A DNA stretch of 45,320 nucleotides from Thermoplasmata archaeon (GTDB lineage: Archaea > Thermoplasmatota > Thermoplasmata > Lutacidiplasmatales > UBA184), in assembly GCA_030037955.1 (NCBI GenBank), contig JASHPT010000105.1, positions 1 to 45,320 of the forward strand, given 5' to 3'. The notes under the pieces were generated by a model that saw only the letters and a program-made list of their open reading frames with translations, ran no database searches and had not been told where the DNA came from. Both the position numbers and the translations under genes were made by a program. Positions 40,041-45,320 of this stretch are shown here, in pieces; position 1 is the first letter of the stretch; every line of letters begins with the position of its first letter.

Positions 40041-40610
40041 CTACGCGTTCTTCGGCTCGTAGCGCAACCCGAGGACGCCGGAGGCGAACGGCTTCGCACT
40101 CACCAACTTCAACCGGAGGCGGTCCGCCTCAGTCGGGAAGAGAGCCCGGCCGGAACCGAGGAGGATAGGCTGCACTCGGAGCCGGAAGTCATCGACGAGA
40201 CCGGCGCGAATGACCGCCGACGCGATTGAACCGCTGCCTACGATCTGGATGTCCTTGCCCGTCCCCTCTCTCAGCCGGGCGACCTCCTTGACCGGGTCCG
40301 TCCGAACGAACGTCACCGGTTTCCATGTCCCCTCCGTGAGTGTCCGCGAGAAGACGACCTTCGGGAGGGCGTTGAGCGTCTCCGGGATGAACGGGTCCCA
40401 CCCCTGGGACGCGGGGTCCTTCATCTTCGGGAACACTTCCGAGAACTCGTCGTAGGTTTTTCGTCCGAACACGAGGGTACCGATGTTGCTGAGTGCATCG
40501 TGGGACCAGGCCATGTCCGCGTCGTCGAACTCGAACCAGTCGATCTGACTCTTCGCGTCGGTGTAGTATCCGTCCAGCGACACCAGGCTGTCCAGCACGA
40601 CCTTCCGCAT
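40041..40610 (-). CDS. Dihydrofolate reductase family protein (RibD C-terminal-like)
   Basis: The 189-residue protein begins KVVLDSLVSLDGYYTD and has IGTLVFGRKTYDEF, KVVFSRTLTEG, IQIVGSGSIASAVIRAGLVDDFRLRVQPILLGSGRALF, the hallmarks of the RibD_C/YwjB-like group that uses NADPH. These proteins are usually neither true DHFR nor riboflavin enzymes and their substrates are mostly unknown. It is convergent with the DUF1330 gene and has a TATA-like box. Confidence 0.9.
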   Translation of the reverse strand: MRKVVLDSLVSLDGYYTDAKSQIDWFEFDDADMAWSHDALSNIGTLVFGRKTYDEFSEVFPKMKDPASQGWDPFIPETLNALPKVVFSRTLTEGTWKPVTFVRTDPVKEVARLREGTGKDIQIVGSGSIASAVIRAGLVDDFRLRVQPILLGSGRALFPTEADRLRLKLVSAKPFASGVLGLRYEPKNA

Positions 40611-40631
40611 GACCGCAAAATACGACCCCGG

Positions 40632-40639
40632 CTAAATAG
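40632..40639 (-). promoter_or_regulatory. TATA-like box of the DHFR-like gene
   Basis: CTATTTAG (minus strand) lies 22-29 nt before the ATG at 40610. Confidence 0.5.
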
Positions 40640-40718
40640 GCCTCAGGAGAACGAGAGTATACCGGTGCCGGGGGCCCGGCGCAGAAAAAACACCGGGTAG
40701 GCGAGGGAAATCCGCCGT

Positions 40719-41228
40719 CTACGAGGACTCCGGTCGAAGAATGAGCACGGTGGAGCTTGCGGTCGCGTACAACTTTTCCTGAAGGTCCGTCAGTCGGGCC
40801 TCCAAGATGGCGACCCGGGACCCCGAGTGGACGACCCGACCCTGCGCTCTCAGTGTCCCGACCTTGCTAGTGACGGGTCTCGGGAAGTTGACCTTCAGTT
40901 CCAAGGTAGTGTAGCCGACGCCCGCCGGGAGGGTAGTGTGGAACGAGCAGCCCATCGCGGTGTCGAGGAGAACCGTCACGATCCCACCATGGACGTTGCC
41001 CAACGGACTGTACATGTACTCTGCGGGGTCGAACTCGAAGGCCACGGAACCGGGTTCCACCGAGGCGATTCGAACCCCGAGAAGTTCCATGAACGGTGGC
41101 GGCGGCAATTCGCCAGAGAGGAAAGCCCGCATGAAGTCCAGCCCGGGCAGCTTGCGCAACGGCTGAGCAAACTGAGCCGGATCCTGCCAACGGATCGTGC
41201 GGGTCCGAGATTCCCGGGAGTCTGCCAT
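40719..41228 (-). CDS. Hotdog-fold thioesterase (PaaI-like)
   Basis: The 169-residue protein contains GNVHGGIVTVLLDTAMGCSFHTTLPAGVGYTTLELKVNFPRPV, the PaaI/acyl-CoA thioesterase signature with HGG and the catalytic Asp. An N-terminal extension of about 45 residues precedes the fold. It is not closely similar by eye to the thioesterase at 12.7 kb, so it is a separate family member. The acyl-CoA substrate is unknown. Confidence 0.88.
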   Translation of the reverse strand: MADSRESRTRTIRWQDPAQFAQPLRKLPGLDFMRAFLSGELPPPPFMELLGVRIASVEPGSVAFEFDPAEYMYSPLGNVHGGIVTVLLDTAMGCSFHTTLPAGVGYTTLELKVNFPRPVTSKVGTLRAQGRVVHSGSRVAILEARLTDLQEKLYATASSTVLILRPESS

Positions 41229-41318
41229 CCGGTTGCCTCAGCAGCTCAGCCGCGACGGTCGCTCTGGCAGTTATAGCCGTTCCCGACGGAAGGCGGCTCG
41301 AGCGGAAGCGTTCGGGGG

Positions 41319-42290
41319 TCAGGCCAGGCTGCCCGCGCGGGCATAACGACGCAGCGAATCCTCGAGCGTTGGAATCGGGCCGAATAGCTCGCCTTGCACC
41401 CGGGTATCGGCCACGTACTTTCCGGTGCCGAAAAACGCGATCATGGACTGCATGTCCCTCATCCGGTGGCTGAAGTGAGACGCGAGACCCATCATCGCGC
41501 CCATCCCGCCCATGCCCACGGTACGAATCGGGCGGTTCAGGATCCGGCCGAACACCTCGGCCATCTCGTTCATCGACACGGCGCGGTCCGTCCCGAGATC
41601 GATGCGCTTCCCGACGGCGCCGGGCGCGTCGACCGCCAGGGAGAGGGCGCGCGCCACGTCGTCGACGTGGATCCACGTCCACGGTACGTCGGTCGGTCCG
41701 AACGACCGCAGACGGCCCTTGCGTAACCCCTTCGACCAGAAGTCCCAGCCCGCCCCGGGAGGCACGATAAACGCTCCAGGACGCAACGCGACGAACGAGA
41801 CCCCTTGTGCCTCGAGCTGGTCTTCGACCAGCTTCTTCGCCCAGAAGTGGGGCACATCCGGAGCCTGATCGCACTTCAGGATGCTTGTGAGAACGAATCG
41901 CGGAACACCCGCCCTGGCAGCCGCATCGACCAGGTTCCGGTTCCCTGCGAGGTCCACGGTCGCGAGCGAGTCCCCTCTCCGACGACCGGTGTAGCCAGCG
42001 GCCGTCGTGACCACCGCGCTGAGTCCCCTCAGGGGCTGGTCGAGTGATGCCCGTTGGGTCAAATCCCCCCGGACGACGTCCACCCCCTTCCCAGCCAGAT
42101 GAGTGGCGTCGGTGCCCGGCCGCACGAGGGCCCGGACTCGCCTCCCCCGGGCGAGGAGATGGTCCACAACCCGTCCCCCCAGGTTCCCGGTGGCTCCGAC
42201 CACGAGGACGGGCAAGTCCGAGCCGCTCGCCTGGCCTTCCGAAGGCGCTCGGGTGGGGGCCGCTGCGCTTCGGGACTCGGGTGTACTCAT
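41319..42290 (-). CDS. NAD(P)-binding NmrA-like SDR protein
   Basis: From ATG 42290 the protein has 323 residues. A 25-residue Ser/Ala-rich lead is followed by LPVLVVGATGNLGGRVVDHLLARGRRVRAL, the GxxGxxG dinucleotide motif of atypical SDRs, then GDLTQRASLDQPL, LTSILKCDQAPDV and WTWIHVDDVARAL. The usual YxxxK is absent, as in NmrA-type redox sensors and nucleoside-diphosphate-sugar epimerase-like proteins. Its ATG overlaps the stop of the flavin reductase gene by 4 nt, so the two are co-translated. Confidence 0.87.
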   Translation of the reverse strand: MSTPESRSAAAPTRAPSEGQASGSDLPVLVVGATGNLGGRVVDHLLARGRRVRALVRPGTDATHLAGKGVDVVRGDLTQRASLDQPLRGLSAVVTTAAGYTGRRRGDSLATVDLAGNRNLVDAAARAGVPRFVLTSILKCDQAPDVPHFWAKKLVEDQLEAQGVSFVALRPGAFIVPPGAGWDFWSKGLRKGRLRSFGPTDVPWTWIHVDDVARALSLAVDAPGAVGKRIDLGTDRAVSMNEMAEVFGRILNRPIRTVGMGGMGAMMGLASHFSHRMRDMQSMIAFFGTGKYVADTRVQGELFGPIPTLEDSLRRYARAGSLA

Positions 42291-42988
42291 GAGTATCCCC
42301 GAAAGACCTCGAACGCAATCCGCTCTCGCGAGACGCCGAGTCTCAGGAGCGCTTGCCCGACCTCCATCACCATCGCGCCCCGGCCGCACAGATAGTACAC
42401 CGGATCCTGGAGCCGGGAGGCTGCATCCTGCAGGAGCGCCGCATCGATCCGGCCTCGGCGGCCGGTCCACCCGCTGTCACTGGGCTCCCGGGACAGCGTG
42501 TGAAGGACGGTGAAATTCCCGTTGACCTGTTCCAGCCTGTCGAGGTCCTTGCGGTAGGCGATCTCGTCCTGGCTCCGGTTGCCATAGATCAGGACCGCGT
42601 GACGAGGCGACTGGGTGTCGGTGAGATAGTCGGCCATGCCCTTGAGAGGGGTGATACCGATCCCTCCTGCGACGAACACGGCGTCTCGGGCCGTGTCGAG
42701 AACGAAGTGCCCGTACGCGCCGTCGATCTCGACCTCGTCGCCGGGCCGGAGGGCCGCGAAGGCCGTCTTCCAGGGCGAGGACGAGAGTCGTGCACCGAAC
42801 TCCAGGAACTCCTGGGTCGGGGACGAGGCCAGCGACATCGGGTATTCCACGCCGCCAGCGCTGGTCACCAGCTCGAGCCCACAAAACTGGACAGGGAGGT
42901 ACGCAAAGCCCGGCGCCTTCTCGACGCGGATCATGTGCGCGCTCGGGGTGAGCGGACGGGACTCGAGCACCTCGGCCCGGTAAATCAT
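42287..42988 (-). CDS. Ferredoxin-NADP reductase-like flavoprotein
   Basis: The 233-residue protein has the FAD domain (AHMIRVEKAPGFAYLPVQFCGLEL and EYPMSLASSPTQEFLEF, a variant of RxYS that lacks the Arg), GDEVEIDGAYGHFVL, and the NAD(P) domain VFVAGGIGITPLKGM with VYYLCGRGAMVMEV. It carries no iron-sulfur or haem domain, so it needs a partner electron acceptor. It is divergent from marR and is the first gene of a two-gene operon with the NmrA-like protein. Confidence 0.9.
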   Translation of the reverse strand: MIYRAEVLESRPLTPSAHMIRVEKAPGFAYLPVQFCGLELVTSAGGVEYPMSLASSPTQEFLEFGARLSSSPWKTAFAALRPGDEVEIDGAYGHFVLDTARDAVFVAGGIGITPLKGMADYLTDTQSPRHAVLIYGNRSQDEIAYRKDLDRLEQVNGNFTVLHTLSREPSDSGWTGRRGRIDAALLQDAASRLQDPVYYLCGRGAMVMEVGQALLRLGVSRERIAFEVFRGYS

Positions 42989-43093
42989 GAGCTATCCTGG
43001 ACCCCCGGTCTCCGAGGCGATACCGAAGGCAAGCGGCGATGCTCAGCTCGTGCCCGCACTGGCTCCCTTGCCGCGACCGAGGCAGTTGACTTC

Positions 43094-43113
43094 TAAGTAG
43101 TTTACTGCTAAGC
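43094..43113. promoter_or_regulatory. Imperfect palindrome, candidate MarR operator
   Basis: CTAAGTAGT-TT-ACTGCTAAG is a 9-2-9 inverted repeat with seven of nine pairs matching, in the 180-base gap between the flavoprotein operon and marR. It is 25 nt upstream of the marR TATA-like box. Confidence 0.5.
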
Positions 43114-43137
43114 GAATTGTCCCGGGGGCACCGTCAC

Positions 43138-43145
43138 CCTATTAA
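43138..43145 (+). promoter_or_regulatory. TATA-like box of marR
   Basis: CCTATTAA lies about 25-32 nt before the GTG at 43170, supporting this start over the TTG at 43152. Confidence 0.5.
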
Positions 43146-43169
43146 GACCGGTTGTCCCCTCTCGCCTCC

Positions 43170-43616
43170 GTGAGCCCGCAGACGCGCCGGCCGGTGATGG
43201 AGGCCCTGGTTCACAATCTCCGCCGGGCCTCCTTCACTGTCCATGCACGCTTCCGCATGGCGTTGGCCCACCGCGGGCTTTCGATGGGCCAGTTCCTGGT
43301 GCTCCGGAGCCTGGTGAGCGAGGGCCGCGGTACCCCGAGGGATCTCGCGAAGTCCCTGGGAGTCACCACGGGGAACATCACCGGACTCGTGGACAAGCTC
43401 GAGGCCGAGGCCCTGATCGTTCGCGACCGAAGCCGCTCGGACCGGCGGGTGGTCCATCTCAAAGCCACGAAGAAGGGCCAGAGTCTCATGGGAGAGCTTC
43501 AACAGGCGGTCGTCGCGCAGACCGCGAAGGCCTTCGAGTCATGGAGCGAAGGCGATCTGCAGCGGCTGAACCTCCTTCTTCGCAGGGTCATCGAGGATGG
43601 CAGCTGCAACTGCTGA
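43170..43616 (+). CDS. MarR family transcriptional regulator
   Basis: The 148-residue protein has LSMGQFLVLRSLVSEGRGTPRDLAKSLGVTTGNITGLVDKLEAEALIVRDRSRSDRRVVHLKATKKG, the MarR winged helix with the DxRxxxxxLT-type wing. Long N- and C-terminal helices would form the dimer. The C-terminus ends in CNC, and the two cysteines might serve in redox sensing (inference). It is divergent from a flavoprotein/NmrA operon with a palindrome between them, the standard layout for local repression. Confidence 0.92.
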   Translation: MSPQTRRPVMEALVHNLRRASFTVHARFRMALAHRGLSMGQFLVLRSLVSEGRGTPRDLAKSLGVTTGNITGLVDKLEAEALIVRDRSRSDRRVVHLKATKKGQSLMGELQQAVVAQTAKAFESWSEGDLQRLNLLLRRVIEDGSCNC

Positions 43617-43801
43617 GCGTCACGTCAGCTATCGGCAAGCGGTCGCCAGCACGACCGGAATTCGGGAACTCCAATCTACTGTGCCAGGGGGCATCCGCGG
43701 GCCGATGGACGTACCCGATTCCCGCCCGCGTTGCACTCGGCACGCGACCCGCGGTGTAATCATCGCACGGGGGCTGGCTCCGGAAGCCGGGGGATGTCGC
43801 A

Positions 43802-44332
43802 ATGGACTCTGAGGTGGAGAGCATTCGAAACTGGTTCGCATACATCGCCGAGGCGCGGAAGGGATACCTCGATACCCTCGGGAAGCTGGACTCCGCCGAG
43901 CTGACCCGGGATCGCGGGGCATCGTTCCCCAGTCTGTACGACATCTTCGCGCACTCGCAAGGGGCCTTGTACTTCTGGATGAGGGATGCCGCTAAGTTCC
44001 CATTCCCTGAACAGGCGGGCGACGCGAACGCCCCGCCCTCAATCGAAGTGCTGCGGACGGACGAAGACTACATCCAGACCCAGATCCGCCGAGTCATGGC
44101 GGAGCTGAGCGAGGCCGATCTCTCGCGAATGATCGCGCGAAAGAACGGAGTCGGATCCGATCACGACTGCCAGGTCCCGGTACGAGATGCCCTCTGGCAC
44201 CTAGTCGAGGAGGAGCTGCAGCATCGCGGCGAGATCAATGCGCTCCTCTGGCAGATCAACGTCGATGCGCCGATCTACAACTGGGTTAGTTGGGCGCATA
44301 CGGCAGGACGAATCAAGGACCCGCAGCCGTAA
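43802..44332 (+). CDS. DinB family protein
   Basis: The 176-residue protein fits the DinB four-helix bundle: WFAYIAEARKGYLDTLGKL, then IFAHSQGALYFWMRDA with the first metal His, and VRDALWHLVEEELQHRGEINALLWQ with the two further His ligands spaced HxxxEEELQH. DinB/YfiT proteins are putative metal-dependent, thiol-dependent enzymes. TGTAATC about 45 nt upstream may be its TATA box. A region of 185 bases between marR and this gene holds no other feature. Confidence 0.85.
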   Translation: MDSEVESIRNWFAYIAEARKGYLDTLGKLDSAELTRDRGASFPSLYDIFAHSQGALYFWMRDAAKFPFPEQAGDANAPPSIEVLRTDEDYIQTQIRRVMAELSEADLSRMIARKNGVGSDHDCQVPVRDALWHLVEEELQHRGEINALLWQINVDAPIYNWVSWAHTAGRIKDPQP

Positions 44333-44434
44333 CCGCACTAGGCCCCACGTACTCTCGGGCGTGAATTCCCATTGCGTGTTTGGAGCAGCGCGCTCTGCGA
44401 GAGGAACAGGGTGGCTTGTAGCCGTCGAGGTGCA

Positions 44435-44644
44435 CTAGACTCCCTCTTGAGTCAAGTACGCCGAGACTCCCCCGGGGATGAACTCGGCATCGGCCCCAGC
44501 GACTGTTCGAATGCGGTCGAACGCCTTGCCCGTCTTTCCGACTACCCTAATCTTGGACGGGTTGCTTTGCCTTAGTATCAACTTTAGCAAGTTCCGGGCC
44601 AGCACGTATACGTGGGGCACTTTTCTCTGAGTACAGAACTCCAT
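44435..44644 (-). CDS. Small hypothetical protein
   Basis: The 69-residue frame from ATG 44644 reads MEFCTQRKVPHVYVLARNLLKL, with mixed hydrophobic and charged residues, and ends in VAGADAEFIPGGVSAYL. Composition is more protein-like than nearby shadow ORFs, but there is no clear ribosome-binding site or family. TTG 44671 is an alternative start. The surrounding DNA is the least GC-rich part of the window. Confidence 0.35.
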   Translation of the reverse strand: MEFCTQRKVPHVYVLARNLLKLILRQSNPSKIRVVGKTGKAFDRIRTVAGADAEFIPGGVSAYLTQEGV

Positions 44645-44774
44645 AGCAAACGAAGACTGGCGGCAGGTCAAGGAGCTGTGGCGAGGCCATTCAGCCGAAC
44701 ATCGGTGTCCATTAACGGTTTGATCTACAGGCGGGCCGAGTGCTCGTTCTAAGGCTGGGTCCTGACTGTTGCGG

Positions 44775-45209
44775 TTAGGTCTCAGACCGGATTAATTCGA
44801 TACACTTGGTCTGTAACGGAGTCAGGGAGTACACGCTCCGAGGACCGAATCGGCGAGGTAGAACCTCCAAACGGTCAGTTCGGAGCTGAGTCCGGTCCCA
44901 CGGAACGAAGCGGGATCCCAACCCGTAGCCGAAAATCAGTCCCTCAGATGTGAGACCGAGCCTCGAAGCGGGAATCGGAACCGCCAGGGCCCACCAAAAG
45001 AGGGGACCGATGGCAAAGCCGATCGCCAGCAACTGGACGAGCAACTCCGACCGGGGCGTATCGACCGGAATCCCCGCCCACGAGAAGCCAATATTCAACG
45101 CGTACTGCGAAACAACTTCTGCCACCCAGAATACGATCAACAATCCGATGTACCAAGGCAACGCGGAACGGCCAGATACCCATTCGGCCGGTTCGTCCGG
45201 ATCCGGCAT
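44775..45209 (-). CDS. Membrane protein with C-terminal soluble domain, hypothetical
   Basis: The 144-residue protein has an acidic N-terminus, two hydrophobic helices (about 18-42 and 56-80) and a C-terminal region (SRLGLTSEGLIFGYGLGSRFVPWDRTQLRTDRLEVL) that resembles the small PH-like/DUF domains found after two helices in many prokaryotic proteins. GAATAAATC lies unusually close upstream of the ATG, so the start may be a little downstream. No specific function can be given. Confidence 0.6.
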   Translation of the reverse strand: MPDPDEPAEWVSGRSALPWYIGLLIVFWVAEVVSQYALNIGFSWAGIPVDTPRSELLVQLLAIGFAIGPLFWWALAVPIPASRLGLTSEGLIFGYGLGSRFVPWDRTQLRTDRLEVLPRRFGPRSVYSLTPLQTKCIELIRSET

Positions 45210-45225
45210 CGCACAGTGATTTATT

Positions 45226-45311
45226 CAACCCGCTTCAAAGTTTCGAAGAGGAGAGGGGTCCCGAAATTGCAGAGTCCCGAGAACTTCGAGCCCCTCAGAG
45301 CGTGCGGGTTG
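45226..45311. repeat. Nested inverted repeats at the right edge
   Basis: CAACCCGC (45226-45233) is complementary to GCGGGTTG (45304-45311). Inside, GAGGGG (45253-45258) is complementary to CCCCTC (45291-45296). This could be a structured RNA or the remnant of a mobile-element end. The window stops 9 bases later. Confidence 0.3.
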
Positions 45312-45320
45312 CAATTCCCA

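Noticed and set aside
1-45320. CRISPR arrays and insertion sequences
   Set aside because: No regularly spaced repeats, Cas genes, transposase motifs or intact terminal inverted repeats with target duplications were seen on either strand.

Overview
The window is high-GC DNA from an archaeon. The evidence is archaeal information-processing and metabolic genes: RNA polymerase subunit Rpo6/K, ribosomal protein S3Ae/eS1, archaeal-type UMP kinase, split transketolase, a DUF357 protein, an archaeal translin and a mevalonate-pathway decarboxylase. Two tRNA genes carry introns at the canonical 37/38 position. A lone 5S rRNA gene and TATA-like boxes 22-32 nt upstream of many start codons (largely leaderless transcription) fit the same picture. 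The lone 5S gene, the gene content and the pilus locus suggest a high-GC member of Thermoplasmatota. That placement is inference; no 16S gene is present.

Layout. 1-5.4 kb: the end of a metallo-beta-lactamase-fold hydrolase, a double winged-helix regulator with a small membrane protein, an alpha/beta hydrolase, an RCK potassium channel, a P-loop kinase and rpo6. 5.4-9.6 kb: one minus-strand operon running transketolase N, transketolase C, transaldolase, DUF357, translin, MTA phosphorylase. 9.6-13.2 kb: endonuclease IV, a free-standing 5S rRNA gene, a VOC protein, small and membrane proteins, and a hotdog thioesterase. 13.3-18.3 kb: a (di)phosphomevalonate decarboxylase, a PaaA-like diiron protein with an enoyl-CoA hydratase, ribose-5-phosphate isomerase, UMP kinase and adenylate kinase. 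18.3-21.1 kb: intron-containing tRNA-Tyr, a PHP phosphoesterase, a GNAT acetyltransferase, a methyltransferase, tRNA-Gly(CCC) and a double-ACT protein. 21.2-29 kb: a plus-strand pilus/secretion operon with one pilin-like protein, two VirB11/TadA-type ATPases and two GspF/TadC-type membrane proteins, followed by a solitary DNA methyltransferase. 29-35.2 kb: an arginine-deiminase-like enzyme, a module of phasin-like protein, VWA protein and MoxR-like AAA ATPase, then S3Ae and intron-containing tRNA-Met.

From tRNA-Met onward (35.2-45.3 kb) the character changes. Base composition becomes less GC-rich, genes are mostly single and separated by longer gaps, and the functions are accessory: a class III nucleotide cyclase with TPRs, a MNT-HEPN toxin-antitoxin pair, a zinc-ribbon protein, DUF1330, a DHFR/RibD-like reductase, a thioesterase, a MarR-controlled ferredoxin-reductase/NmrA pair, a DinB-like protein and small membrane proteins. 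The last 15 bases at the tRNA-Met 3' end are repeated exactly about 2.27 kb downstream, bracketing the cyclase gene. This looks like attachment-site duplication by an integrating element, although no integrase is visible.

The points most worth following up are the twin-ATPase/twin-GspF pilus operon, the tRNA-Met repeat and the island behind it, the MoxR-VWA-phasin module, the lone PaaA-like diiron protein, and the arginine-deiminase gene whose first conserved strand lies upstream of any normal start codon.
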